Counted from the stretch's first letter, positions 52,164 through 62,741 are shown. The stretch is DNA of 64,000 bases from Fodinibacter sp963834965 (GCA_963834965.1 CAWIEI010000035.1:62001-126000), one strand, 5' to 3'. Made by a program: numbers and translations. Notes: generated from the sequence alone by a model not told the origin.

Positions 52164-52823
52164 ATGGACGCGTTGCGGGTGCGGTGGCGAGCCGACTGCA
52201 CCCCGGTGGCGGGCCAGGCACCGGCCGACACCATCGACGACGTCGGCACCGACCTGCTGCGGCGGTGGCACGAGCCGCACCGCCGCTACCACGCCACGAC
52301 CCACCTGGCCGAGGTGCTCGGGGCCGTCGACGTGCTGTGCGCCGCCGGCGGGGTCAACGGGTCGAGCCGGTCGGTGGCCGCGCTCGCCGCCTGGTTCCAC
52401 GACGCGGTCTACGCCGTCGACCCGCCCAACGCGAACGAGGCCGAGAGCGCCTCACTGGCAGCGCGGCAGCTGGGGCGGCTCCCCGTCGACCCCGAGCTCA
52501 CCGCCCGGGTGGTCGCCGTGGTGCTCGACACGGCGTTCCACGACCTGACGCCGGAGGCGGCCGCCGACCCGGCCCGTGTGGTGGTGCACGACGCCGACCT
52601 GTGGGTGCTGTCGGCCCCGGTCGACCGGTTCGACGAGTACTGCGCGCAGGTGCGCGAGGAGTACGCCCACGTGCCCGTGGCGCTCTACGCCACCGCCCGC
52701 TCGCAGGTGCTGCGGCCCTTCCTGGTGCGTGACCACGTCTACCGCACCAGCCACGCGCGAGCGGAGTGGGAGCCATCGGCGCGCGAGAACCTCGCGCGCG
52801 AGCTCACCCGGCTCGCGGGCTGA
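52164..52823 (+). CDS. HD-superfamily metal-dependent phosphohydrolase
   Basis: 219 residues. Metal ligands are visible as RRYHATTHLAEVLGA, AWFHDAVYAVD (the HD pair) and VVHDADLWVLSAP with another Asp. The final helix has VRDHVYRTS. The family resembles predicted nucleotide phosphohydrolases of HD type; the substrate is unknown. ATG at 52164 has CACAGT six bases upstream, a leaderless-like layout. Its last 20 bases overlap tail-to-tail with the convergent Nudix gene, leaving no room for a terminator between them. Confidence 0.85.
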   Translation: MDALRVRWRADCTPVAGQAPADTIDDVGTDLLRRWHEPHRRYHATTHLAEVLGAVDVLCAAGGVNGSSRSVAALAAWFHDAVYAVDPPNANEAESASLAARQLGRLPVDPELTARVVAVVLDTAFHDLTPEAAADPARVVVHDADLWVLSAPVDRFDEYCAQVREEYAHVPVALYATARSQVLRPFLVRDHVYRTSHARAEWEPSARENLARELTRLAG

Positions 52824-53580
52824 GCACCGCCACCGCCAGCGGCCACCAGAACTGGTCGGAGCACGCCCGCTCGAGCTCGGCCCAGGTCATCCACCGGCGG
52901 TCGGAGGTGTCGTCGAGCTCGGCCGTGAGGGCCGGCCGGATGCCGGGCACCCGCACCTCGTACACCTGGAGCAGGTCACGGCCCTCCTGCCAGAGGCCCT
53001 CGCCGGTGCGGCCGTGGAAGCGCTCGTAGCCCCGTGGCCTGAGCGCGTGCGGCGCGACGACGAGCCCGGACTCCTCACGCACCTCGCGGATAGCGTTGTC
53101 GCGCACTGACTCCCCCGGCTCGCGCCACCCGCCCGGGGCCCCCCACTGCGCCCGCCGCACCGAGTACACCGCCGCGAAGTCGCCGGCGTCGTCCTGCACG
53201 AAGGCCATCGCCGCGAAGACGCGAGCCTCGTCGGCCTCGCGGTCGGACCGGATCAGGTCGACGTCGGCGGTGGTGCCGTCGACGAACCGGATGCCGCGCA
53301 CGCGTGCGACACCCTTGTCGCCGCGCCGTTTCTGCATCCGCAGGCCGCTGGCCTGCAGCGCCCGGAGCAGGTCGCGGGCCGAGGTCGGCGTGGCACCGGC
53401 GGCGACGACCATCGCGTAGCGCTCCTCGGGGACGTCGTAGTGGTCGCCCTCGAACCCACGCTCCGGGATGCCGATCCCGCTGGCGAACGCGTGCAGCTCG
53501 TCGACGCTGGTGTCGCTGACCAGGTGCGACCAGCGCCGGCCGTGCGCCTCCGCGCGGGGCGGGTCGATGAGGATGGCCAC
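52804..53580 (-). CDS. DUF4031-Nudix fusion protein
   Basis: 258 residues. The N-terminal 90 residues match DUF4031 (VAILIDPPRAEAHGRRWSHLVSDTSVDELHAFA, GIPERGFEGDHYDVPEERYAMVVAAGA). The C-terminal Nudix domain (about 115-250) has a box with GGWREPGESVRDNAIREVREESGLV, keeping GxxxxxE and REVREESG. Substrate unknown; DUF4031 usually occurs alone. TACGCT lies six bases before GTG 53580 (leaderless). The 3' end overlaps the convergent HD gene by 20 bases. Confidence 0.88.
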   Translation of the reverse strand: MAILIDPPRAEAHGRRWSHLVSDTSVDELHAFASGIGIPERGFEGDHYDVPEERYAMVVAAGATPTSARDLLRALQASGLRMQKRRGDKGVARVRGIRFVDGTTADVDLIRSDREADEARVFAAMAFVQDDAGDFAAVYSVRRAQWGAPGGWREPGESVRDNAIREVREESGLVVAPHALRPRGYERFHGRTGEGLWQEGRDLLQVYEVRVPGIRPALTAELDDTSDRRWMTWAELERACSDQFWWPLAVAVLSPRAG

Positions 53581-53604
53581 CCCCGCAGCGTAGGGGCGTT
53601 GCCC

Positions 53605-53613
53605 TGTGGATAA
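53605..53613. promoter_or_regulatory. Perfect DnaA-box sequence
   Basis: TGTGGATAA at 53605-53613 is the complement of TTATCCACA, the consensus DnaA box. It lies between the divergent Nudix and WXG100 genes. It stands alone, so it is not an origin; it could be a DnaA-responsive site or chance. Confidence 0.45.
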
Positions 53614-53701
53614 CCTCCGGCCGGTGTCGGGCCGCCGACCTACGCTCTTCGCAGACGGGCACACCACGATGGTGGGCCCACGACGAAGGGGGAGCGCCGA
53701 C

Positions 53702-53992
53702 ATGAGCGCACAGTTCCAGGTCGACACCGACCGCATCGCCGCGGCGGCCGGTGACGTCGCCCGCATCTCGGCCGAGATCGAGGGCCAGGTGGGCGTCATG
53801 CTCGCCCGGCTCACCGGCCTGCAGGACGCCTGGACCGGCACGGCGTCGGTCCAGTTCCAGGGGGTGGTCACCCAGTGGCGGGGCACCCAGCAGCAGGTGC
53901 GGGCGTCCCTCGACTCGATCGGCCAGGTGCTCGGTGCGGCCGGCTCGCAGTACGCCGAGGCCGAGGCCAGCGCCACCCGGATGTTCAGCTGA
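53702..53992 (+). CDS. WXG100-family ESX secretion substrate
   Basis: 96 residues, the usual size. Two helices flank the turn motif W-x-G, here DAWTGTAS at about residues 43-50: an N-terminal helix (DTDRIAAAAGDVARISAEIEGQVGVMLARL) and a C-terminal helix (QQQVRASLDSIGQVLGAAGSQYAEAEASATRMFS). It ends without a clear YxxxD/E export signal beyond YAEAE, which fits YxxxE. Such proteins form helical hairpin dimers exported by type VII systems. No ESX ATPase or partner lies nearby. ATG at 53702 has AGGGGGAG upstream. Confidence 0.88.
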   Translation: MSAQFQVDTDRIAAAAGDVARISAEIEGQVGVMLARLTGLQDAWTGTASVQFQGVVTQWRGTQQQVRASLDSIGQVLGAAGSQYAEAEASATRMFS

Positions 53993-54536
53993 CTCCGGGC
54001 GGCCGCCGGGGTGGCTGGGTGAGGTCGAGCTTCATCCCCTTGTGGCTGTCGACCCAGCCGAGCCGCTCGTAGAACCGGTGCGCGTCGGTGCGGCGCCGGT
54101 CGGTGGTCAGCTGGGCGAGCACCGCCCCACGCGCCCGGCCGAGGTCGACGGCCCACTCCATCAGGGCCTCCCCGAGGCCCCTGCCACGCTCCGACCGGGC
54201 GACCCGCACGGCCTCGACGAGCAGACGCAGCCCACCTCGGCGGGACAGGGTGCGCAGGAAGGTCAGCTGGAGGGTCGCCACGACCGTGCCCTCGTGGCGG
54301 CGGCGCGCCACGAGGAGCAGCTGGCGCGGGTCGGCGTCGACGTCCTCGAACGCCTCGAGGTAGGGGCGCGGGGTGTCGTCGTCGGTGGTCACCTCTCGGA
54401 TGCTGCCGAGCGGGTCGTCACGGAGCAGCGCCACGACCGCGGCCACGTCGTCCCTGGTCGCCCGGTCGACCAGGTAGCTCCGACCACCGACTTCCAGCGG
54501 CTGCGGCAGGTCGGCATCGGCAGCCGAGGAGGGCAC
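53985..54536 (-). CDS. GNAT-family N-acetyltransferase
   Basis: 183 residues. The acetyl-CoA motif A is VRVARSERGRGLGEALMEWAV (the Q/RxxGxG/A pattern as RGRGLG); the C-terminal motif is DAHRFYERLGWV. Earlier, LLLVARRRHEGTVVATLQL is the usual beta-3/4 stretch. Acceptor unknown. The stop overlaps the WXG100 gene tail by eight bases on the other strand. It lies just after the ABC exporter genes on the same strand, ten bases upstream of their stop, and may or may not share their transcript. Confidence 0.9.
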   Translation of the reverse strand: MPSSAADADLPQPLEVGGRSYLVDRATRDDVAAVVALLRDDPLGSIREVTTDDDTPRPYLEAFEDVDADPRQLLLVARRRHEGTVVATLQLTFLRTLSRRGGLRLLVEAVRVARSERGRGLGEALMEWAVDLGRARGAVLAQLTTDRRRTDAHRFYERLGWVDSHKGMKLDLTQPPRRPPGVS

Positions 54537-54546
54537 GGCCGCACCC

Positions 54547-57105
54547 CTATTCGGTCGAGATCGCGCGGAGCACGTCGAGCCGCGCGGCCCGGCGACCGGG
54601 CCACAGCGCGGCCAGCACGCCGACGATCCCGGCCACCGCCACGAAGCCGACGAGCTGGAGACCGGGGATGGCGAGCACGTCGAGGCCGTCGTCGGCCAGC
54701 GACCGCTGCAGCGCCAACGCGAACGCCAGGCCCACCACCACGCCGAGCACCGCCCCGAGCAGCGAGATCGCCACCGACTCCAGGCGCAGCATGGTGCGCA
54801 GCTGGCGGCGGCTGAGGCCGACGGCGCGGAGCAGGCCGATCTCGCGGATCCGCTCGATCACCGACAGGGCGAGCGTGTTGACGATGCCCAGCACCGCGAT
54901 GACGACCGCAAGGCCCAGCAGGGCATAGACGATGAAGAGGAGCCGGTCGATCGGGGTGCGCTGCTCGGCCGCGAACTCCGCCTGGTCGTTGACGTTCACC
55001 GTGGGCAGGTCGGCCACGACGGCCTTGAGGTCCTTGCCGAGGGCGGTGCGGTCGGCGCCGGGCTTCGCGAGGATGTAGACGGTGCGGTCGGTGGGTGGCA
55101 CTCCGATGGCGTCGAAGCCGTCGAGCGACATGGTGACGTCCGACTGGAGCACGCTGTCGGCGGTGTAGGTCGCCACCACCGTCGCATCGCTCTCGTCGCC
55201 GGCGTAGCCGATGGTGACCTTCGACCCCACCGCAAGGCGGTGGTCGCGAGCGTACGTGCTCGACAGGGCCACCGACGTCGGGCCGAGGTCGGCGAGCGAC
55301 CCGGTGAGCACCTCCGGCCGGGCCACCTCGGTGATGGCCGCCGGGTCCACGGCCGTGGCGAAGTCGCGGTCACCGTCGACCTGCAGCAGGGCCCCACGCA
55401 CCTGCGCGACCTGTGCGACCCCGGGCACCTGTGCCACGTCGCGAGCCACCGAGCTCGAGAACGGCTGCCCCACAGGGTTGGTCACGACGTAGTCGGCGAT
55501 GATGTCCTTGGCGAGGGTCTTGTCGAGGCTCGCCTTGGCCGACGCGCCGAGCACGGCCATCATCGTCACCAGCGAGACGCCGATCATCAGCGCCGAGGCG
55601 GTGGCCGCGGTGCGTCGCGGGTTGCGGCGCGTGTTCTGCTCGGCCATCAGCCCCACCGCGCCGAAGGCGCGCCGGTAGACCCAGCCGAGCCCCGCGAGCA
55701 CCGGGCGGCCGAGCACCGGGCTGAGCAGGGCGGTGCCGACGAGCACGCCCAGGGCTCCGACACCCAGCACGTAGGTCGGCTGCGAGCCGACGCCGAACAG
55801 GCCGGCGGCCATGCCCGCGATACCGGCGGCGAGCAGCACCGCGCCGACGGTGAGGCGCCAGCGCAGGCCGCTCTCGGCGAGGGCCACGTCGTCGCGCATC
55901 GCGGCGACCGGCGGCACGCTGCCCGCCCGGCGCGCGGGCAGGTAGGCGGCCGTCACCGTGACGAGCACGCCCACCACGAGGCTGACGATGACCGTTCGCG
56001 GCTCGACGACCAGAGGGTTGTCGCTGAGGTTGAGACCGATCCGGCCGAAGACCGCCTTGATGCCGACGGCGAGCAGCACGCCGAGCCCGAGCCCGAGGGC
56101 GGAGCCCACGAAGCCGACCACCGCCGCCTCGATCAGCACCGACCGGGCCACCTGGCGGCGGCTGGCGCCGATGGCGCGCAGCAGGGCCAGCTCGCGGCTG
56201 CGCTGGGCGACGAGGATCGAGAAGGTGTTGACGATGAGGAAGGCGCCCACGGTCAAGGCGATGCCGGCGAAGACGAGGAGGAAGGTCGTGACGAACGACA
56301 GCGCCTCGTCGATCCGGCTCGCGGCTCGCGCGGCGGTCGCATCACCGGTGGCGGCCTGAGTGTCCTTCGGGAGCACCTTCGCGACGGCCGAGCGCAGCTG
56401 CTCCTGGCTGGTGCCCGGCGCCGCTGTCACCCACACCTGCGAGTAGGCGTCCTTGCCCTGCATGAACAGCTGTTGGGCCTGCGCGGTGTCGAACATGACC
56501 ACGCTGGAGCCGACCAACGTCGACCCACCGAACGCCGCGGTGCCGACGAGGCGAGCCGAGACACGTGGCCGCTCGGTGGCGGTCACCAACGGCACCGACT
56601 CCCCGATGGCGTAACCGGCCTTGCCGGCCGTCGTGGTGTCCATGACGATCTCGCCCTCGGCCGCCGGCCAGCGGCCGCGCTCGAGCGTGGCGACCGGCAC
56701 CCCGTTGGCGGCCGGTCCTGCGCTGTAGTTGACGGCGATGCCGGGCGGGCCGGAGCCCCCGATCAGCTTGCCGTCCTTGCCGACGACGAAGGTGCCGAAG
56801 TTGGTGATCCGGCCGTCGGCCCGGGCCGCACCCGGGACGGCCGCGAGCTCCTTGACGAGCGAGGCCGGCAGGGTGCGCGCCCCGGAGGTGCCACCGCCGA
56901 AGCCGCCACCGCTGTCGGCCGAGGTGCCGGGGCGCACGATGACGTCGCCCACGGCCCCACTGGTGAGCCCCGTGAAGGCTTGGTCGAGGGTGTCGGTGAA
57001 GACGTACGAGCCCGAGACGAAGGCCACCCCGAGCACGACGGCGAACGCGCTGAGCAGCAGGCGCAGCTTGCGGGCGAACAGGCTGCGCCAGGTGGCGCGC
57101 AGCAT
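54547..57105 (-). CDS. ABC transporter permease, MacB/FtsX type with two FtsX domains
   Basis: 852 residues. The first helix (about 16-38) is followed by an extracytoplasmic domain of about 225 residues. The first FtsX bundle has FLLVFAGIALTVGAFLIVNTFSILVAQRSRELALLRAIGASRRQV. A middle pair of helices and a second extracytoplasmic domain follow. The second FtsX bundle ends the protein (IERIREIGLLRAVGLSRRQLRTMLRLESVAISLLGAVLG). This is the fused double-permease design of actinobacterial exporters. It works with the ATPase encoded two bases upstream. Export of lipids, lipoproteins or peptides, or mechanical signalling, is possible. ATG 57105 was chosen because it starts the first FtsX repeat. 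Confidence 0.93.
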   Translation of the reverse strand: MLRATWRSLFARKLRLLLSAFAVVLGVAFVSGSYVFTDTLDQAFTGLTSGAVGDVIVRPGTSADSGGGFGGGTSGARTLPASLVKELAAVPGAARADGRITNFGTFVVGKDGKLIGGSGPPGIAVNYSAGPAANGVPVATLERGRWPAAEGEIVMDTTTAGKAGYAIGESVPLVTATERPRVSARLVGTAAFGGSTLVGSSVVMFDTAQAQQLFMQGKDAYSQVWVTAAPGTSQEQLRSAVAKVLPKDTQAATGDATAARAASRIDEALSFVTTFLLVFAGIALTVGAFLIVNTFSILVAQRSRELALLRAIGASRRQVARSVLIEAAVVGFVGSALGLGLGVLLAVGIKAVFGRIGLNLSDNPLVVEPRTVIVSLVVGVLVTVTAAYLPARRAGSVPPVAAMRDDVALAESGLRWRLTVGAVLLAAGIAGMAAGLFGVGSQPTYVLGVGALGVLVGTALLSPVLGRPVLAGLGWVYRRAFGAVGLMAEQNTRRNPRRTAATASALMIGVSLVTMMAVLGASAKASLDKTLAKDIIADYVVTNPVGQPFSSSVARDVAQVPGVAQVAQVRGALLQVDGDRDFATAVDPAAITEVARPEVLTGSLADLGPTSVALSSTYARDHRLAVGSKVTIGYAGDESDATVVATYTADSVLQSDVTMSLDGFDAIGVPPTDRTVYILAKPGADRTALGKDLKAVVADLPTVNVNDQAEFAAEQRTPIDRLLFIVYALLGLAVVIAVLGIVNTLALSVIERIREIGLLRAVGLSRRQLRTMLRLESVAISLLGAVLGVVVGLAFALALQRSLADDGLDVLAIPGLQLVGFVAVAGIVGVLAALWPGRRAARLDVLRAISTE

Positions 57106-57107
57106 GC

Positions 57108-57887
57108 TCAGCCTCCGACGACGAGGTGGTCGAGCGCCGCCATCCGCTCGAGAACGCGCTCGGGGGTCGGTGCGCGCAGCTCGTCGACGACGTGCCCGTC
57201 GGCAAGGAAGACCACCCGGTCGGTCCAGCTGGCCGCGCCCGGGTCGTGGCTGACCATGACGACGGTCTGGCCGTGCGTGTCGACGACCCGGCGCAGGAAG
57301 CCGAGCACCTCGGCCCCCGACGTGGAGTCGAGGTTGCCGGTGGGCTCGTCGGCGAAGACGATGTCGGGCCGGCCCACGAGGGCCCGGGCGCACGCCACGC
57401 GCTGCTGCTGGCCGCCCGACAGCTCGCTGGGGCGGTGGCCGAGCCGGTCGCGCAGCCCCACGGTGTCGACCACCTCGTCGAACCAGGCGGGTTCGGGCCG
57501 GCGCCCGGCGATGGCCGAGGGCAGCAGGATGTTCTCCTGCGCGGTCAGGGTGGGCACCAGGTTGAAGGCCTGGAAGACGAAGCCGATCCGGTCGCGACGC
57601 AGCTCGGTGAGGTGCTTCTCCTTGAGCGTGGTCAGGTCGACGCCGCCCACCCAGACGTGCCCGGTGGTGGCGTCGTCGAGCCCGGCGGCGCAGTGCATCA
57701 GGGTCGACTTGCCCGAGCCGGACTTGCCCATGATCGCGGTGAACTCACCGGCGTACAGATCGAGGGTGACGTCGTCGAGGGCGACCACCCGGGTCTCGCC
57801 GGCGCCGTAGACCTTGCTCAGGCCCTCGACCCGGGCGGCGGCCAGGCGCTCACCGAGCTGGCTGGTGGGCGCGTTGGCGAGCGTCAT
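57108..57887 (-). CDS. ABC transporter ATP-binding protein, LolD/MacB type
   Basis: 259 residues. Walker A MGKSGSGKSTL, Q loop FQAFNLVPTL, signature ELSGGQQQRVACARAL, Walker B IVFADEPTGNLDS and switch His VSHDP are all intact. The GNLDS after Walker B marks the LolD/MacB/FtsE group. A short C-terminal tail (TPERVLERMAALDHLVVGG) is unusual for the group. The stop is two bases before the permease ATG, so both form an exporter unit. ATG at 57887. Confidence 0.96.
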   Translation of the reverse strand: MTLANAPTSQLGERLAAARVEGLSKVYGAGETRVVALDDVTLDLYAGEFTAIMGKSGSGKSTLMHCAAGLDDATTGHVWVGGVDLTTLKEKHLTELRRDRIGFVFQAFNLVPTLTAQENILLPSAIAGRRPEPAWFDEVVDTVGLRDRLGHRPSELSGGQQQRVACARALVGRPDIVFADEPTGNLDSTSGAEVLGFLRRVVDTHGQTVVMVSHDPGAASWTDRVVFLADGHVVDELRAPTPERVLERMAALDHLVVGG

Positions 57888-58004
57888 GGGATTCCTTCGG
57901 TGCGGGCCGTGGGGCGACTGGGCGGTGAGCCGGCGCGCACCTACCGCGCGCCGCCTCCTGCCCCACCAACGCTAGGCGAGGGCCCCGGTGTTCCGCTGCT
58001 GGGG

Positions 58005-59726
58005 TCAACCCTGAACCGCCCCCGACCCGACCCGGAGCGTCGCGGGCAGCGGGTCGAGGCGCACGGCATACACCTGCTGCAGCCGTGGGTGCGCCTCGTC
58101 GCCCTCCACGACGCCGGTGACCCAGTCGAGCGAGAGGTCGTTCGGGCGCACGGTGACCAGCGCGATGTTGTTGTCGAACCAGGGCCCGTCGGTGACCGTC
58201 CAGCGGAAGGCGGGGTCGGGCACGTCGGGAGAGTGCGAGGCAATGAACCGCATCGGGCGCACCAGCGACTTCGCGAACATCGACATGGCGACGCGCACGC
58301 CGCGCGGCATCGGGTTACGGATCGGCGAGCACACCGCCTGCACCACGCGCGACTGAGCACCCAGCCGCACGGGGTCGGACACCTCCGCGAGGTAGGAGTT
58401 GTGCACGTCACCGGAGAGGAAGGTGATCGTCTGCGGCGCCGGGCCGCGCTCGCCGCGGGCCACCTGCATGACGAGCTCGAACAGCTCGTCGAAACCCTCG
58501 TTGAAGGCGGCCCAGTGCTCGAGGTCGATGCTGCGCCGCATCTTCTCGGCGACCCGGGCGATGCTGCGGCCGTACGCGCCCTGCGCCAGGGCCTCGTCCA
58601 TCGCCTCGAAGTCGTGCAGCCCGGGCGGCAGCAGGAAGGGCAGCGAGGTGCCGATGAACAGGTGGTGCACGCCACCACGCAGCACGCCGTCGACCCAGCG
58701 CAGCTCGTCGGCGTCGAGCATGGAGCGGCCGTCGGGCCGCAGCTCACGGGCGGCCCGGGAGTCGATGACGACCAGCGCGCTGTCGCCCATGGCGCGGGTG
58801 TAGCTCCAGCGGTACGACGTCGGCTCGGCGTCGGCCCGCGCCGCGAGGGCGTCGACCTCGGCGGTGAGGTCGAGCTCGTCGGTGGCGCCGGACGCCGCGT
58901 GCTCGACGACCCGCCGCCACAGCTCCTCCCGGGCCAGCTCGGCCGGCGAGAGGTTGCCCAGGTGCTGGTGCACCCAGTAGGACCCGAGCCCGGAGACGAT
59001 GCGCTCCTGCCACCACGTGGTCGCCCGGATCTCGCGCCGCCACGACCACGAGGTGTTCCAGTCGTCGCGGATGTCGTGGTCGTCGAAGATCATCGCCGAG
59101 GGCACGGTCGACAGGACCCACCGGATGACCTCCTCGCTCCAGGCCAGCCGGTAGAGCTCGGCGTACTCGACGAAGTCCTTGATCTCCAGGCCCGGCGGCT
59201 CGTCGAGGCTGCGCCGGGCCGCCATGAACTCCTCGAGCTCCGCGTTCGGCGTGGTGTCGGCGTACACCTGGTCGCCGAGCAGCAGCAGCACATCGGGCCA
59301 GCGCACCTGCGGGTCGTCGCGCAGCGCGAGCGCGAGGGTGCGCAGCGCGTCGACCCCGTGGGCCTCGTTGCCGGCCCTGTCGTGCGAGCCGGTCGTGCGG
59401 CAGGTGCCGAAGGCGAAGTACGGCAAGCGGCCGGGGTCGAGCGTGCGGATGCGGCTGGGCGGCATCCCGGGTCGCGGCCAGACGAGCTCGTCGTCGACGT
59501 TCACCGAGTAGGTGTCGTCGCTGCCGGGCAGCAGGCCGTCGAGCACGACCAGCGCGTAGTGCGACCCGTGCACCGCCACCGTGCCGGCGCTCCAGCTGCG
59601 CCCGGCCCGCACCACGGTGACCCGGGCGGTCGCCGCCGTGCGCACCCACACCGTGGCAGACGTCTCGTCGACGTAGCGCAGCATCGGGCCGAGGACGAGC
59701 GGCTCGTCGACCGCGGTGATGGACAT
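58005..59726 (-). CDS. PhoD-like metallophosphatase
   Basis: 573 residues. An N-terminal beta domain (LGPMLRYVDETSATVWVRTAATARVTV) precedes the metallophosphatase core: FGTCRTTG, LLLLGDQVYAD, MIFDDHDIRDDWN, FIGTSLPFLLP and LSGDVHNSYLAEV, which supply the metal-binding Asp, Asn and His residues. It resembles alkaline phosphatase D, but no signal peptide is seen, so it may act inside the cell, perhaps on phosphodiesters. The start ATG at 59726 begins right at the domain; CAGGAT sits six bases upstream. About 117 bases separate it from the exporter genes. Confidence 0.88.
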   Translation of the reverse strand: MSITAVDEPLVLGPMLRYVDETSATVWVRTAATARVTVVRAGRSWSAGTVAVHGSHYALVVLDGLLPGSDDTYSVNVDDELVWPRPGMPPSRIRTLDPGRLPYFAFGTCRTTGSHDRAGNEAHGVDALRTLALALRDDPQVRWPDVLLLLGDQVYADTTPNAELEEFMAARRSLDEPPGLEIKDFVEYAELYRLAWSEEVIRWVLSTVPSAMIFDDHDIRDDWNTSWSWRREIRATTWWQERIVSGLGSYWVHQHLGNLSPAELAREELWRRVVEHAASGATDELDLTAEVDALAARADAEPTSYRWSYTRAMGDSALVVIDSRAARELRPDGRSMLDADELRWVDGVLRGGVHHLFIGTSLPFLLPPGLHDFEAMDEALAQGAYGRSIARVAEKMRRSIDLEHWAAFNEGFDELFELVMQVARGERGPAPQTITFLSGDVHNSYLAEVSDPVRLGAQSRVVQAVCSPIRNPMPRGVRVAMSMFAKSLVRPMRFIASHSPDVPDPAFRWTVTDGPWFDNNIALVTVRPNDLSLDWVTGVVEGDEAHPRLQQVYAVRLDPLPATLRVGSGAVQG

Positions 59727-59826
59727 GGGGTCATCCTGCCCTCCGCGCGTGGACCGGTGGCCGCCACGCACCACCCCAGAGCGCGGCGAGCGGCCCGCTC
59801 CGGCACCGGGCGCTAGCGTGGCGCGC

Positions 59827-60462
59827 ATGGCACCCGACAGCGGCACCGACGGGTCGGACCAACCGGCGGTGCGGGCGTGGCTGGCCCGGCTCGACACGGA
59901 GTCGGCGGTGCTTCCGCAGGACCGCCGCACCGAGCTGCGGGCCAGCATCGAGGACTACCTCGCCGACGTCACGCGCGCCGCCGGGCCCGACGACACCGGG
60001 GCCGCCGAGCGGGCGCTCGCCGACCTCGGGTCGCCCGAGGCGCTGGTGGCCGAGGCGGGCGGCTACGCCGTGGCCCGGGCCGAGCCGTTCGGTCCCGACG
60101 CCGTTGCGGAGCCCCCGACCGGACCACCGTGGCTGGAGGTCGCGACCGTGGCCCTGCTCGCGGCATCCGTGGTGCTGGCGCTGGTGCCCGCGACCGAGGC
60201 GGTCGCCCCGGTGCCGTGGTTCGTGGGCACCGTGCTGGTGCTGCTGTCCCGCCGCTGGAGGGCGGGCGACAAGGCCGTCGCGGTGCTCGCGTTCGGGGTC
60301 ATGGGGGTGCCCTTCATCCTTCTCGGGCGCGACGAGCTGCCCACCTCGATGAGCGTGGTCGTGTCGGTGCTGCTGGTGGCCGGGTGGGTTGCGGCGGCCG
60401 CCCGCCTGCTGGCGCGGGCCCGCGCGCCGCGCGAGCCGGGCTTCGGCCTGCGGATGCGCTGA
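59827..60462 (+). CDS. Membrane protein with N-terminal HAAS-like signalling domain
   Basis: 211 residues. The first 80 form a helical domain (VRAWLARLDTESAVLPQDRRTELRASIEDYLAD, AERALADLGSPEALVAEAGGY) like the HAAS/DUF1700 domain that accompanies PadR regulators and ECF factors. Four hydrophobic helices follow (about 105-200). HAAS proteins often sit beside a PadR regulator; none is adjacent here, so it is an orphan. TAGCGT lies seven bases before ATG 59827 (leaderless). An intergenic repeat follows. Confidence 0.75.
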   Translation: MAPDSGTDGSDQPAVRAWLARLDTESAVLPQDRRTELRASIEDYLADVTRAAGPDDTGAAERALADLGSPEALVAEAGGYAVARAEPFGPDAVAEPPTGPPWLEVATVALLAASVVLALVPATEAVAPVPWFVGTVLVLLSRRWRAGDKAVAVLAFGVMGVPFILLGRDELPTSMSVVVSVLLVAGWVAAAARLLARARAPREPGFGLRMR

Positions 60463-60473
60463 ACAAGGGCAAG

Positions 60474-60580
60474 GGATGCCGGACGCGCGGCCGAGCGCGC
60501 CCCTGACACCCTCACCTCGGGTCGCCGCCACCCGTTCCTGGGGTGCAGGGTGTCGAGCGCGCGGCCGAGCGCGCCCCTGA
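60474..60580. repeat. Intergenic repeat with two GCGCGGCCGAGCGCGC copies
   Basis: GCGCGGCCGAGCGCGCCCCTGAC occurs twice, near 60485 and near 60558. The first copy belongs to a 40-nt element starting GGGATGCCGGAC that also occurs at 16064. GACACCCT and AGGGTGTC between the copies form an inverted pair. It separates two converging genes and probably halts transcription. Confidence 0.75.
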
Positions 60581-60611
60581 CCCCCCTGGGACTGGTTGGG
60601 GCCTGCGATGC

Positions 60612-60649
60612 CGCGAGGGCGGCCCCCCTGTCGGGAGACCGCCCTCGCG
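60612..60649 (-). terminator. groEL terminator
   Basis: Perfect 11-bp stem CGCGAGGGCGG (60612-60622) / CCGCCCTCGCG (60639-60649), 16-base loop, about 35 bases past the groEL stop. Confidence 0.88.
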
Positions 60650-60684
60650 TGGTCCGGCCGGGTGGCCGGGTTCGGAGCGTCGGC

Positions 60685-62316
<1,632 letters not shown>

Positions 62317-62433
62317 TCGGGTGGTTCCTCCCACGCGAATCGAAGGTGAGACCGGGCGGTGCCCGCGACGGACGAGCCGGATGCCGTCGGCTTCTGTCGC
62401 CGGGGCACCCGACCCTCACCGGACCGGTCAGGA

Positions 62434-62495
62434 TTGTCACTCTCACCTGGAGAGTGCTAACGCCATTATTGGCACTCTCGGGTGGAGAGTGCAAA
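62434..62495 (-). promoter_or_regulatory. Two tandem CIRCE elements and groEL promoter
   Basis: TTGTCACTC, nine bases, GAGTGCTAA (62434-62460) and TTGGCACTC, nine bases, GAGTGCAAA (62469-62495) each match the HrcA-binding CIRCE consensus. On the minus strand a TTGCAC -35 (62489-62494) and AATAAT -10 (62465-62470), 18 bases apart, overlap the two elements, so HrcA would block RNA polymerase directly. Confidence 0.93.
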
Positions 62496-62589
62496 CGGCA
62501 GCGGGCCCGGTGGACGAGCCTGCAGCACCGATCCCCGAAGGTGGGTGCCCGCGCCCGCGCGGCCCGCGGCGCTCCGCACCTAGCTCCAC

Positions 62590-62635
62590 GTACCGCCTGG
62601 TAGGTGGCGTGATCCGTGCACGTACCAGGCGGTAG
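62590..62635. repeat. 46-nt intergenic palindrome, copy 2 of 3
   Basis: TACCGCCTGGTA (62591-62602) and TACCAGGCGGTA (62623-62634) pair perfectly; the loop contains GGCGTGATC, conserved with the other two copies. It lies upstream of groEL between CIRCE and the next gene. Confidence 0.88.
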
Positions 62636-62695
62636 GTGAGGCCAGGTGGGCCGGCGCGACCCTCGCCGCTGCCCGGCATCCAGACCCCGCCTGCG

Positions 62696-62741
62696 CTACC
62701 GCCTGGTAGGTGGCGTGATCAGTACACCTACCAGGCGGTAG
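62696..62741. repeat. 46-nt intergenic palindrome, copy 3 of 3
   Basis: CTACCGCCTGGTAGGTG (62696-62712) and CACCTACCAGGCGGTAG (62725-62741) form a perfect 17-bp stem, loop GCGTGATCAGTA. It lies 60 bases past the end of the next gene, 61 bases from copy 2. No other feature was seen in 62500-62800. Confidence 0.92.

Noticed and set aside
57126..59816. Plus-strand open frame of nearly 900 codons across the ATPase and PhoD genes
   Set aside because: It spans two convincing minus-strand genes and their gap and has shadow-type composition.
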